Of a stretch of 64,000 bases of DNA, positions 52,201 through 63,759 are shown piece by piece (the stretch's first letter is position 1; each line of letters starts with the position of its first letter). The notes under the pieces were generated by a model. That model did no database searches. It had not been told where the DNA came from and saw only the letters and a list, made by a program, of their open reading frames with translations. The DNA lies in contig JABWDB010000007.1 of assembly GCA_019614645.1 (NCBI GenBank), forward strand, positions 7,887,501 through 7,951,500. The letters are read 5' to 3'. The DNA is from Stratiolaelaps scimitus. Taxonomy: Eukaryota > Arthropoda > Arachnida > Mesostigmata > Laelapidae. The position numbers were made by a program, and so were the translations under genes.

Positions 52201-53342
52201 CCCAATACTTCCCCCTGCGACAACAAGTGGTGTCGTCCTGCATCGAAGCTGACCCTGGCTTCCTTCTCCCTAGAGATCGGCCAGCCCTCCTATGTGTGGT
52301 CACTTGGTCACCCGTGGCAACTCCTCCGAAGCGCGACCGCGCTGTTCTCTCGTATGGCACGGGCCGCATATGCCTCTCGCTCTCTTGTCGACTCACTGAC
52401 TGCTACTCAGATCGTGTATAGTTACTAGTTACTGTGTGTCCATCTGATCGCGGTCCTTCACCCCAACCTGTCTCAATCCCAACCGAGCACCGCAGCGACA
52501 TTTCTCGTTGACGACGAGAGCTAGCCGCGTGACTGATAGGGAGGTGACTAGTGTATCCCATCTCTATAGGTGCAACGATGCAGCTGATCGATGACCAAAC
52601 GCTTGGAATGACTCGCCCTATCCAACAGCCCTTAGCTCTGTCAGCTCGTCAGAAGCTTATATTATTCTTTCGTCCTGTCGGGGGACCATCTTGTGGTCGA
52701 TCGCATGCGGCGCCGCTGCCGGCTCTACGATGTAAGGCATAGCGTGAAAGCGCCTATGAAGGTACTAACTCTCAGGCGGGCATATATTGGTTTCTTGACA
52801 ATGTAATCTGGCCCTTGAAGCCGGTTAGGTGCTGACGGTTCGTGACACAGCACGTTCAGTGTCATGTCGCGCTCGAAGCACTTGAAAGTGCAACATCTTA
52901 GTACATACATATTTATATCATACATGAGGTACGCACAGTTGAAGTTTTGGCAGAATTTCGATAAATCCCTCTCGAAATCTTCTTCTCTTCAGTCAGCGGA
53001 TCTTCCTTTAGGCAAGCACACGAATCTACTAGATCACTGCGCCTGCTGCTGCTGTTGTTGCTAGGGATCACGATGCGCTCGGTTCTATCTAGGTATGTGT
53101 ACCTAACAACAGGTGTTTTGTCCGAAGGGGGTACTCATACCGCACCATAGCAAGCTGATTAAATTCAAATAGTTCCCCAGGGAATTGTCTCCTGATGAAC
53201 TCACTCGCACCAGCTGCATATGCTTTCGAGCGCAGTCGGCTGCCGAGACCGACTGTAGTCATCATTTCGCCGACCGTGGTCTGGTACGGTTCAGTCCTTG
53301 GCAGTGCTGTCATTGAGCCTAGCGACACCAAATGAGAAATGG

Positions 53343-53363
53343 ATAATAATAATAATAATAATT
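53343..53363 (+). repeat. (ATA)n microsatellite
   Basis: Seven ATA/AAT units. Confidence 0.9.
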
Positions 53364-54010
53364 GTAATACTGTATAATTAGCTAGCTGCCTGATAATGCG
53401 TGCACCCAGAGCGCTGTGTGCCGACAAGGGATCGCGCGCCTCCGTCTGCTTGGAATTGTTGGCACCCAACCGAAAGGGTGGGTTTGGTATTCAGTGCGTC
53501 GCTGAATTCCATTGAGTGAGTACCGGGATGGCTCAAAGCCGAAGCTCGCCGCGCTTTACCAGAAGCCCTCCCGTGCGGGAATAGGCAAGGTTGAGTCGGA
53601 ACGGGATCCGACCAGCTCGAGTTGGATCCTGGTGGGTCATCTCATTTCTCAGTTCAGAACAACGGCAGCTCCTGCGGCCGCGCCGGCTTACGCACGACAG
53701 CGGTCGACGAGGGCCGTCATGGTGCTCGTGTGGTCCACTGTGGTTGTGGTGACTCCGAGGTCACCCTTTTGGCTTCCTCGCGCACTGATTCGCTTCTCTG
53801 CCTACACTTCTTTGTCTTGCAGCAAAGCCCTTTTGATGACAGACCTCATCCGCACGCGCTGTTTGTTCGAGCGACCTCGTCATTTCGGTCTCAGCCGTCT
53901 GCTAACCTAACCTAAATAAGGCTTTTGCTTTAAAATCAGTCCTTCCTCTCGATTCCGGCGTTTCGTGTTCCACCGGAGGCCGCGCAGGTCAATCATTATG
54001 GCAGTATTAC

Positions 54011-54124
54011 CTGGAGCAGGTAGGTCGCCGACTCTCTGTGGCCACCTAAACAGATGGAGGTAGTTGGCCAGCGCGCGGTGGTTGACCTGAAAAGTTGACG
54101 TGGGGCGTAACTTCAAGCACATCA
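54011..54124 (-). CDS. Possible internal exon, second of the phase-consistent pair
   Basis: After a 203-base gap below the previous candidate, the minus strand has an acceptor (GAGCTTTCACCAG, above 54124) and a donor CTCCAG/GTAATA at 54010. The 114 bp between continue the same phase without a stop and are again symmetric 1-1. The peptide includes KLRPTSTFQVNHRALANY and ends RVGDLPAP. The third codon positions look GC-rich, as in real exons. No known domain was recognised and no convincing third exon was found below it. An inner acceptor (CTTTTCAG) would put a stop in frame, so the outer one is preferred. It may be part of an unidentified minus-strand gene. Confidence 0.27.
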
Positions 54125-54327
54125 CTGGTGAAAGCTCAGTTGACTGCGAAATTTCCGATAATTGCAATTGCCATAGCAATTGTTAGAGAAAGACTTAGCC
54201 TGACGTTGGAGCATAGCGTTCCTTCAAACGACGGGCGTATTTCAACTGACCATCGAGTTCTCGTTTCCGTATCCAAGTTCCTAACACACTTGATGGCCGT
54301 GCCCTTTGGAACAGCAGGAATACTTAC

Positions 54328-54417
54328 CTGGGCCAGGCTGGATCATGACCGATGGTATCACATTATGCAATATAATACTCGAGTATGAGGCTTCTACCCG
54401 GATATGTCTAATTACGC
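54328..54417 (-). CDS. Possible internal exon, first of a phase-consistent pair
   Basis: On the minus strand, a tract ending CACACTATTTTAG (just above 54417) gives a good acceptor, and CCCAG followed by GTAAGTATT is a near-consensus donor at 54327. The 90 bp between are open in one phase only (2 bases, 29 codons, 1 base), so the exon is symmetric 1-1. The peptide contains VIRHIRVEASYSSIILHNV and ends in IQPGP. I do not recognise a family. A plus-strand frame (54095-54388) is also open here, so strand is not settled by openness alone. The case rests on both splice sites being strong and on agreement with the next candidate exon. Confidence 0.27.
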
Positions 54418-55064
54418 CTAAAATAGTGTGACATAAAATGTCCTTTTATTCTGACTAGAAAGGTCGAGAAATAACCCCCATCAGGTCAAAATCGGTTAAA
54501 AGGCCTGGTTACTTAGTTATTAGGTCCTAATTAGTTGCCCACAAACTTGGTAAATTATCCTCCCGTCATGTGGGGCACATTAACCCATGTTTATCACATG
54601 AAATTCATGTACAGTCTAGATTAGGTTATGTACTTCAATCGATCACTTGGCTTAACGCTTGAATGCACGTAGGCATCTTAACTTCCCTCCCTCTGTTTAG
54701 GCATGATGGCATTTGGAGTTCATTTAACGTTGTCGCCGATTTAATAGACCATTAATAGTGCGACTCTCTAATTGGGTTTGCAAACCAACGAACTGACCGA
54801 CCGTTGTTTAATAGAATACGCACGTCGAAGCGCGTCTCTAAATTGTGATTACATATAGACACACAGGTTTAATTACCAGACACTGGCAGAACGAGAACTC
54901 TGCAGGCTGGACGTCGTCCGCTCGAAACAGTTTTGTCCGGAACGGTTTTGGAGGCAGGAGAGGAAAGTCCCAGGGGACCGATAGCAACTTCGTTCCAAGA
55001 GGTCCCGAGGGTCTGATAGATGAGGAGCGGTACCGTCGAGCAACGACAAGTTCTCTTATCCAAG

Positions 55065-55241
55065 ATGTTAATAGTGCTGCTGTCTGTGAGTTTGGCTACA
55101 CTTCATGGCCAAAATGAAGTAAAACAAACACACATGCACGCACCCACAGAGCGAATCCCTGTCGCTCTACTGCAGTATAACGCCCTCGTCACGCCCAGCA
55201 ACTCAAGAAAAACCCTCGAGGGGACGGCGCAAAGGGGCTGA
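55065..55241 (+). CDS. Possible small secreted peptide or first coding exon
   Basis: An ATG at 55065 in a reasonable start context (A at -3, CAAGATG) opens a 58-codon frame ending TGA at 55239-55241. The first 15 or so residues, MLIVLLSVSLATLHG, look like a signal peptide with a hydrophobic core and a small residue before a likely cleavage site. The remainder is polar and has no cysteines. It could be a short secreted peptide or peptide precursor, or the first exon of a longer protein. No clear amidation or repeated peptide motif is present. The frame is also open upstream of this ATG (to 55020). No promoter is recognised, and signal-like N-termini arise by chance. Confidence 0.22.
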   Translation: MLIVLLSVSLATLHGQNEVKQTHMHAPTERIPVALLQYNALVTPSNSRKTLEGTAQRG

Positions 55242-56801
55242 CAGACGAGGAAAAAGATTCCTTGCTGAGTGAACGAGAGTGCGTATCGTTTGAAATTCAA
55301 ATATGGGCGGGCTTTTCATAGCCAGGCACCCCGAACGTACTGCCATACCATCCGTGACCACCCACTGCTAGGCGATGGCCATTTCTATGGCGAGACGGCT
55401 CTCCTGCCGTTTTGCTTTTAGAGGTGGAAACCTAAGGCAGCTTTGATAACAGCTACAATCTGCAACTGATAGCTACTGCCCACGCAGACGAAGCATCGCG
55501 CGACGGTTCGAGTAGCCAATGGGCCGCATTTGTATAAGGAGTTGAGATCATAATCGTCATAGCAGCAGCTTGTCGATTTTTTTATATTCCAATTTTCCAA
55601 TTCTATGGAAATAACAAATGCTTCAACCCAAAAGCCTGCTCGGATGAGATATTCGAAGGAGCTTGGCACTGCGTTCCGTCGAATACATCGTATTAAATAC
55701 TACACCATAACATCGATAAGAGAAATATGACGTGTAGAACAAAAAAACTGTCACTCCGTTCGTAACAGAACGTTTTGGCGGCATAACCTGCTAAAACAAT
55801 CGCACTGCAGAACACTTTGCCTTGCAGGCAAAGCCTCTGCCTCCTCTCGTACGCTTCCTTGTTCTCTCTTTCCTGGCGGTGGCAACAGCCAGAACAATAA
55901 TGCCATGCCGTAGATATGTTTGCCGGAATAGGGACCCTAATGAAATACGACCTGTGACAAATGGTCGAATAAAGGCCGCGGATGACCGCCGTCGCTATAC
56001 CAACTCCTTCTTGTGGTTGGCTTTCAGGTTGTTTTTGGCTCCCCATTCGCTTTTCTTATTTTTATTATTATTTTGTCTTACTGTAGCTTCGTGGGATTTT
56101 ATTCGGACCACGACATCCGAGGATTCATTTACTCTTCGTTAGTCGCCTTGACGCTGTCCTTCCGTGTCCGTAAGTACTGGCCAGGTTAAGATTAGCACTC
56201 CACCTGGTCCATCCTGCCGCCACCTAGACCCGAATAACTACTGAGACTTCGGAGGACTCCGGAAGGGAACGGAGCCGGAAGAACCAGCGACAGCCAACAG
56301 TTCGAATCTGGTCTCCGTTAGCTCCGTTCTGATAACCTCTCAGTGTATCTGACGTTCTAACTTCTTGGGTAACGTTTGCGCCGGCCAGCCAGCCAGCCGG
56401 CCAGCTACCTCGCTCACTCGAGCTCTTCCGCTTCCACCGTCCAGGATATGATGAAGAGGCATTGCTCGTCGTCGTGGAACTGCCTGGTCTCGCTCTCTCG
56501 GCAGGAGTTCCTGTCTGATGGGAAGGTCTAAGGGGCTGACCAATCTGGCAGCAGCGGCAGCAGCGGCAGTCCACGAACTGCAGTTGATAAAAACCGGCCT
56601 CGCCACGCCGCGCAAGGTGGATGGTACGAGGTGCAGTGGCCGAAGGGGCGGGCGGTCGTATGCTTTGATTCCGCTTCTGGTGGACTTGAACGAAGACGAA
56701 AAGGAAAATGGAGAAGGCGCAGAGGCGCAATGCCCGTGTATTAATCTCACTCATTCCCGCCAAGATGGGAAGATGATGTTAGGACGAATGGAGCGAGCGC
56801 G

Positions 56802-56826
56802 GAGAGAGAGAGAGAGAGAGAGAGAG
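56802..56826 (+). repeat. (GA)n microsatellite
   Basis: Twelve GA units at the edge of a GC-rich block. GA tracts can bind GAGA-type chromatin factors in arthropods. Confidence 0.9.
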
Positions 56827-59800
56827 GAAGAGAGGAGTCCATCGACTTGCCTGAGTTAAGGAAATACCTTGGAACGACTTAGATCTGGATTTGGTAAGGC
56901 GTGCCCAATCCCAAGTTGAGCTCAGAATTGAGCCTGTATGTGTTAGTCCCGGCCCGATCCGTATCAGGCCTCAACATAGAAGTGAAAAGAGAAGCCAACC
57001 GGGGTTGTTGAATTCTTCGTTTGCAGCTTGCAGCAGCAGCAGTCGTGGTAGAGTCGTTCACGGATTTCGGGAACACTGTGCACATGTCTATGTTTCGGAT
57101 GCTTTTCAGAACTTAAACTTTCAAAGGAAGGACCAGTATCCGTCGCTAATCACTAATCCCTGCATTGATGCGTAAAAACCAACTTAAATGCAATGACAGG
57201 CGACGCAATCTCAGCGAAAGTAACTTGTGTAAGGTAGGGTGGAAGCTAGATGGAGAACTTGCTACACTTCTATTCACAGGCTCTCTACACCTCGATGGTT
57301 TGAAACGATTTCGAGACACTACGTCGAACTACGGTTTATACCTTACCACATCGAGAGGATATACGTTTCTCCATACACTTGGAAATTAAGAATAATACAA
57401 CTTGAAGTTTCAATAGTGATTGTTTCATTCTGTCAGAGACGTGTCATGCCTTTTGCAAACGTCTCTCGCGCTGTAGCGTCTTTTCGTGACATCTCATTTC
57501 TCTGTGCTTACCTTTATCAACGCATCATCACGATGTTCCTGCTCACAGGAATCAGACCTAAACTAAACCAAATATAAGAATATATAAGCTCACATCATTA
57601 AGTGCACACCTTCCGATTGCTGTCGATGTTGAATACCGTTAATCACTGTTAGGCCACCCACGTCAACATTAAGCATTATATTTCGATACTTCTCCCTCTA
57701 CATTTCGTTGCCTTCAATCGACACAGCCCGCTCTTGGGACTCATTTGTTCATACCGTGCGCGTAGGTTCATGTTTCGATATCGACTTTCACATCGTTCCT
57801 ATCTTGCACGCAATGCTCCCACGCAGCCTCCCGCCCCGTCATAGTCGACTTTCGCAGGCAGCACATATCATATTATGGCTACGGAGGAATCTTTTCTGAT
57901 TTCGTCGCCTGCTAACAGCCCCACATGCTGCAAGAGATGAGCGAGAATGGAGTATTCCTCCGACGTGGCAGGATGGTAAAGCTGCCTTCAGTCAGTGTCG
58001 CGTACAAGCCGACCGCAAACCGTTCGCCGAACACCGCTGCAGCCGGAAGTCACCAACTTTTTAGCTGGCGCCCGGCGGCGGCGACGGCGGTCGTTCGCGT
58101 GGTTACGGACACATGCACCACTTCGCCAATGTGTCGCGTGTTGCAGAAAATCCCCTTTTGCCCGTCGAGGCAAGGGGACCCGGCGGCCTCCATCGTAAAC
58201 CATTGTGGACTGGAAAGGGGAAGAGCGGAAAAATTGTGGTACGCCTCCTCTATTGGATCCCCTTGGCCCCCACCCAACCACTCGGGGGCCGAATATTGTA
58301 AGCTGCCGCCTCCGCCGCCTCATATCAAAGAAACAAGGCGCGCGCGCTGCTGCTTCGCGACTTTTAGTTTTGTCTCTTCCTTTTCCTCCAACACTTTCTA
58401 TCATTTTCCCTTCACCGTTCTCTTCGCGCTAATTATTGCTCTCACCCCTTCTCTTCTCGCTTCTATTCTCTCGATCGTAGCCCGTTCGTCGTTTCCTCCG
58501 CTTCTTGCCTTGCTGCCGTCCTAGCAGCGGGGTTTCTCCCAAGTTCTCCCGCTTGATTCCCCCTGGCTTATCCCATTCCCTGAACCACCCTGCCCCATTG
58601 CCCAAACCCCGCCGAGGCAATCACGCAATGAATCGACACTGACTTCGTAAAGGGTGGAGACGTTAGCAAGAAGGCCGTAACCAAAATGGCAAGCGATGAA
58701 TGTAATGGGAGAATCAGACAGAAGGGAGCCTGCCCAAAGGGGAGCAAAGGGTTGTGGGAGACAAAAGTTATACCTAAAATTTATTATGGGTTATGCAATT
58801 CATCCCACCCCATCTCACTCTGCTCGCCATCGTCCTAGGAGCGTCCTATCTCACCATCGGTGCGTCAGCAGTAGCGTAACATTGTGTTGCGTCTTTTTTT
58901 TTCGGGGCAACGAAACCAAAGTGAATAGCGGATCTGTAAGAGGTGTGTGTGTGTGTGTGGTATTGGCCTTTACCCTTCATACGTCGGCTCACGAAGCCGA
59001 GAAGCTGCTTCGCCCGACCCATAGCTGGGTCGGCGGCATTGCCTAACGCGCGAGGGCTTCATCATACCCCCCAGTCCATTCGGAAGCGGTGTCGCAGAGG
59101 CATGATATCGTAAGGCTCTCGCGTCACCATTTCTATACCGTTCTGCCTTGGCATGGCTCGCATACGACCACAACCTCTTCATTCGCTCGTTCGGCCATTC
59201 ATGCGTTTTCCGCGACGATGATGGATGGCTTAATGAGAGCTAGAGGTTCGCTCTGCCAGTGGGGAAGGATGCTCTGCTGTGAATCGGCGGTAAGGTGGCC
59301 GCGCCAAAAGGATCGCCACGTCCGCCAATCTGTTTTCGATTCCCTCAACCTCTTCCTGCTCCATCTCCTCGAATGAAACTTAGCCCACAGGGTTTATCCT
59401 TGCGCAGGCGGCCATCGCTTGTCGCCTGCTCATCAGAACAAGCTAACTTCCTGCTAAAATTTCGTGTAATCGGTGAGAGAAAGAGCGAGAAAGACCGGAT
59501 GCTGATCTTTGAGCATGCTCTCTCTCGCCTCCTTGAATAGACACCATTGGCAGTTTTGAACGTTTGGTGCGTCGGGCATTACTTCATTGAAGAGGGATGA
59601 TTTGCCGGTCGAATGGCTCCATATGTTAATAGTATTCTGCTAATAACGATATAATCGGATCATTTCCGTATGTCACTCATTCGTGAAATCGTGCACCATG
59701 AACCGTAGGGTCTATCGTTCAGGGCTAGGCCATGGTGATGAGTTGTCAATACATCTCCTTGAGTTGGTTGCTTCAATATAGATTTCTCTACTATAGACAT

Positions 59801-60416
59801 GTCTTTGTTTCACCCTATCAGTTGGCACCTAATCAAAATATCAAATAATAAGCAGTAATTGCACAAATACCGAGGATTTTGTCCGAAGTCGCGCATTGGC
59901 GGAAGGGAAACCTTTCTTTCACTTTCTTGCCCTTGCCGTATTCGCAGCCTATATATGCCGTGTCGAATCCAGTTCTCCACTGAGTTTCCTCTTACCCCAA
60001 TTCGTTTTAACGTACTGTCAATGAACAGAACCACCAAGGCCTTTATGTTGTTATGAGTTCGAAGGTTGGTGGGGGGATCGTCAGTAAGTTCTGTGACAGC
60101 TCCGATGAGAGGACGCCATGTGCACCTGTCCCACCTTTGTAGACGAATGACAAAAACGATGCAGGCATAGTTTCGACAAGACCTCCGTAATTCTTAGCAA
60201 CATCGGTGCTAACAAACAGATGGGCTTGGTAGGCAAGTGTGAAAGCAGCAGCCCACCCACTCTCCCAAAGACGGGAGGAGACGGTCTGGCCTGCGTCATA
60301 AACTCAAATACTCACTCTATTCGCTTACAGAGTCACCTACAAGCTGAGATAAGCCGCTCCCTGTTCCTCAGCAGTAGAAGTAAAAGTTTAGTCACGTACC
60401 GGTTCCTCCACTCGGG

Positions 60417-60421
<5 letters not shown>

Positions 60422-60449
<28 letters not shown>
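60422..60449. repeat. (TA)n microsatellite
   Basis: Pure alternation of 28 bases. Confidence 0.95.
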
Positions 60450-60453
<4 letters not shown>

Positions 60454-61437
60454 CGCACCTTGTCCGCACCGCATCTCCAGGACTCACCACAGAGGCAACT
60501 TGCCCGACTGACCCTTTCACAGGCCCCCTCCAAATGGGTGCCGCGTCTATTCCTTTCGCACTAGTTGGTCCTGCTTTGGCCTGGGTTTGCGGCTAGTTGC
60601 TTCGAGTCCAGTTTCTCATCGAGCATCGAGCTACTCCCCAGTCCGTTCGCATGGATGGGACGAAGCCGTCAATGGTAGCCACTTGTCGTAATTACTTGCA
60701 CATGATTCAAGCTACCTGCTCTCGAACGACCCCCCCTCTAGCGGAGCTTCTTTCGAGGCGCACTCGTTAGCCGGCCGCCTTCCACATTCAGATATTTGTA
60801 GTGCAGGCGGCAGTTGAGCTGAATGAGCGAGTGAATAACAAAGCATGCTCACATACTGCTCAAACCTTTTGGTGTGACACTGTGGAGAAGGGGACGACAC
60901 TCGCAGTCACGAAACTTCGCCCAGTCGTTCTCGTCAACCACGTTGGAGTCTCCAAGTCGAAGCGGGATGGGACTGGGTTAGCTTTCTCCGCTTCTGCGAT
61001 CTCTTTTATTGCATTGGATTCGTGTACCTAACTGCCTACGGCCCAACAACAGCAACAACGACTATAGTCCATAGATAATATGGTCAGTCGTGTGTATATG
61101 CCAAATTGTTTTTCGAGCTGACCCTCAGCTGTACCACTATCTGACAGGCTTCAGTTCTTAACCTTTGTGTGTATATGTCAATTGCATATATGTGTCATAT
61201 TAATCATCAAATGATTTTTCAGCTGAGTTTGCTACAAACTAAGTTTTTTGCAGTTGGCGTCCAGCTGTCCCTTCTACGATAGGCTTCGATAGGAGCTAGG
61301 ATTCTATAGGACGAATCGGAGGATTGTTATTAGGCATGAATACATTCACCGTAATTTCAATCATATCCAACATCCACGACTTCTGGTGATCGAACCTGCG
61401 ATCACTAGTGCAGTCTGTTTCCTTGGCAAACGGACCG

Positions 61438-61635
61438 AAACAGATTTGCGCATTAGCCACTTTAACCAAACCGCTGCATAAAATGAAGTTTATCACTCAT
61501 AAGCATACGCCAGCTACAAAGGCAAAGGTGAAAATTTACTGGTTTATTAAAGAAACCGTTATATTTACAATGCTTAAGTTCTCCTATATGTCACGTTGCG
61601 GGACTCCAACTTGCGGCCTCTGGCTTTTTACATGA
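61438..61635 (+). CDS. Open frame sharing the TMLKFS ending of the 39.3-kb candidate; possible receptor relic
   Basis: After a possible acceptor (GAAACAG at about 61434-61440) the plus-strand frame reads into FIKETVIFTMLKFS and runs to a stop at 61633-61635. The 41 bases around 61537-61577 match the end of the 39.3-kb candidate at about three quarters of positions without gaps, and in the same codon phase. Unlike the first locus it continues about 16 residues beyond the shared motif. The upstream residues do not look like a membrane helix. It may be a decayed paralogue of the same receptor-like gene, or a coincidental match. A minus-strand frame (61296-61496) overlaps it. Confidence 0.15.
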   Translation, partial: KQICALATLTKPLHKMKFITHKHTPATKAKVKIYWFIKETVIFTMLKFSYMSRCGTPTCGLWLFT

Positions 61636-61834
61636 ACGCCATAGATTGCATCCAGCACATAAGCAGGCCCAAGTTCGGTGAGAACAGCTCTACACATCTG
61701 TCATATCATCTATGCATGCACGAGTCAAGAAGTCGGCTGGGCTGTTTAGTTTAGCTCTCCACATCCGTAGTGTCGTTGCTCGCTATAGCGGCCACTTACA
61801 GAAAGGTTTCTACCTTTATCTCCCGAATTCTCCA

Positions 61835-61885
61835 GCTCTCTCTCTCTCCCTTCCTCTCTCTCTCTATCTCTCTCTCTCTCTCTCT
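61835..61885 (+). repeat. (CT)n microsatellite with small interruptions
   Basis: About 50 bases, nearly all C and T, mostly CT units. Confidence 0.9.
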
Positions 61886-62602
61886 GCCACGTACTCTTAT
61901 ATGAAACATCTGCCCTGCTCAGTGCCGGCTACCGTGCTGTCTTACCTTATCTTCTACTCACTTGTCCAACCAGCTGGCTGCTGGGTCCTTGCTCGCCGCG
62001 GACACTTCCGCTTCCGGCTGGCGGCGGAAGGCCGCCCTCAAACCCCTTGGTGCAGCAGCCGTCTCCGTCCGAAACGCCTAGACGAGGCTGCGACACCGTC
62101 ACGGCAAGCATCGCGTTGTGACCGGCTGTACCACAACGACCGACTGCTGATTTCGTGAGAAGTGAGTGGCATGGCCTCGTTGGCTGACTCTGTTCCGACT
62201 CTGTTGACGACTCGTCTGCAGCATGGACGTACTTAGCGGGTAGTGTTCGCTGTCATACGATGGCCGTGCTCCATATGGGTGTGCTCGTACACGATGTTCC
62301 GGCCAAACCGTGAACCGATCCACTACGAATGTATAGTGTGGACGGTCATGGATAGAGTCTCTGTACTAACCGCGTGTACAGTTCTATCACATTAACACTG
62401 GCTGAAGGGGCGGCTAAATGTATGCATGAGTATGTATATGCTGGTCTATCAGCTAAGCCAGGTGATTATGTTACGCAGAGTGAGTGCTGTTGCAGGCCGG
62501 TGGTCCGAAATGGCACATCGCGAAGGGGAGAGAGAAACAGAGAGAGGTGGAGAAAGCAAAATAGAGAACGCGTAGGCCGTCTCAGTACATTCGCACATAT
62601 AG

Positions 62603-62670
62603 TCTGATGAGTGCACAAACAAGGCGATTAATAGCATCGCTGTTCCGAAGATGACCGGAGACTGTGTCAG
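62603..62670 (+). CDS. Possible short internal exon of an unidentified gene
   Basis: An acceptor CGCACATATAG ends at 62602 and a strong donor CAG/GTAAGG starts at 62671. The 68 bp between are fully open only when read from the first base. They give SDECTNKAINSIAVPKMTGD, then CVR across the junction (phase 0 in, phase 2 out). Two cysteines and the polar character would suit an extracellular segment, but no family is recognised. No partner exon was identified. The minus-strand frame over the same place contains a CT-rich low-complexity protein and is less convincing. Confidence 0.25.
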
Positions 62671-62821
62671 GTAAGGGTACGTTGACGGTCGAAATGTATA
62701 ATCATTGTCAGCTGAACAGTATGGAAATGCTCAGTAACCAACGTAAGGGTTGACAACAGCCGGTTCCGCAAATCGAAGTTGATGTCCAGAGATTACTACT
62801 AGTGCTCTAAATTCAACAATA

Positions 62822-63208
62822 TCATAATCGAGAGTCGATAAACTGCCCAGCGAAGGTTTCGTGTTGTATCAACATTTCCTCTATTTCTGACTCGGTGACA
62901 TTATCGGATGCTTCAAGTGAATGTATCATTGTCTCAAAATTTCGGATTGTTCGGACCACACAAGCGGGCTATCCCTTGCGAATATCATTTGCCGAGCTCA
63001 TTTTAGGTAATTTAATGTTTTCCTCCAGTCGTTGCCCTTCGGACACGATTCGGGACAGATGCATACGTGCATCCGCATAGGAGACGCGCTGTTGTGCAAA
63101 AATTGCAAGCTGGCCACACAACCAGAACAGGACCTGCACATTGTACGGCACGAACGCGTACATGATAAGATTATCTTGCCTAGTCGACAGTACAGAGTGA
63201 ACGTTCAA
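62822..63208 (-). pseudogene. Broken protein-like block, possibly from a retroelement gag-type gene
   Basis: Read on the minus strand the frame runs from 63208 to a TGA at 62824-62822, with one in-frame TAG at 62971-62969. Both sides of the TAG read like one protein: EGQRLEENIKLPKMSSAND before it, and VVRTIRNFETMIHSLEA then TESEIEEMLIQHETFAGQF after it. The helical, glutamate-rich pattern recalls the N-terminal part of some retrotransposon gag proteins, but I cannot name a family. The stop suggests a decayed copy. Alternatively it is two pieces of an unrecognised host gene. No long terminal repeats or reverse transcriptase are visible nearby. Confidence 0.25.
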
Positions 63209-63759
63209 CAGTCATTTCATTCGCCATTTTGTGAATAACGATATCAAATGTCATGAGCAATACAAACTTCTTCTATGATTAATTTTCGACCTGCTCAGCG
63301 GTTCATACGTTCGGATATACTGTAGCTGGGTGTCCGACTCGTCAACTATTGAAACAGCGTCGATGGCACAATCATGCCTAATGATGCTAGCGGATTTCTG
63401 GCGTATTGTTGAGTCATCGTGGTGTTCGTCAGACCCACCAATGCGATATGATGATCGAGCCTTTCATAACCGTCGCATGCAGACAATTCGGCACCCCGCT
63501 CCTCTTTCACATCGGTAGCTTATCAGAAGAGACAGAGAATCGTATTCCTGCTTGTTTCTGTCTGGGATTCGCATGAATTGCACAGACGGCAATAGCAGTA
63601 GGAAGCACTTCGCAGAACATTTGTCTGCAGAAAGGACACACAGAGAGATGCCCTAGCGTGCTCCGACGTGTTAAGGGTCCAGGAGGGCTTCATTTGCATC
63701 CTTATGAAGTGCGAGCTCGTCCACGATGAACGTAGCATGACACCAAGTGGCGGTGGTCA

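Larger units (their letters stand above)
48049..54010. other. Anonymous stretch; GC-rich at 48.5-49.5 and 50.2-51.2 kb
   Basis: No gene is recognised. The GC-rich parts give overlapping long frames on both strands. At 49.67-50.01 kb two plus-strand frames overlap, one soluble-looking and one ending in a membrane-like segment. At 53.09-53.31 kb a minus-strand frame ends in a natural-looking sequence (FIRRQFPGELFEFNQLAMV). None has a domain I can name. Confidence 0.45.
55242..61437. other. Anonymous stretch; GC-rich at 56.2-56.8 and 57.9-58.7 kb
   Basis: The 199-residue plus-strand frame at 57925-58524 faces a 138-residue minus-strand frame and is explained by composition. The frame at 55822-56142 begins with a membrane-like segment but lacks a suitable ATG. 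Nothing with a recognisable domain is seen. Confidence 0.45.

Noticed and set aside
53901..53916. CCTAACCTAA, like the arthropod telomere repeat TTAGG
   Set aside because: Only about two units, so not a telomeric array.
57925..58524. 199-residue plus-strand frame
   Set aside because: A 138-residue minus-strand frame and other plus frames overlap it. It is rich in proline and serine from GC- and CT-rich DNA, with no domain.
63032..63238. C-x2-C and H-x3-H pattern suggesting a zinc finger
   Set aside because: The spacing between the second Cys and the His residues does not fit a C2H2 finger, and the opposite strand gives the better frame.
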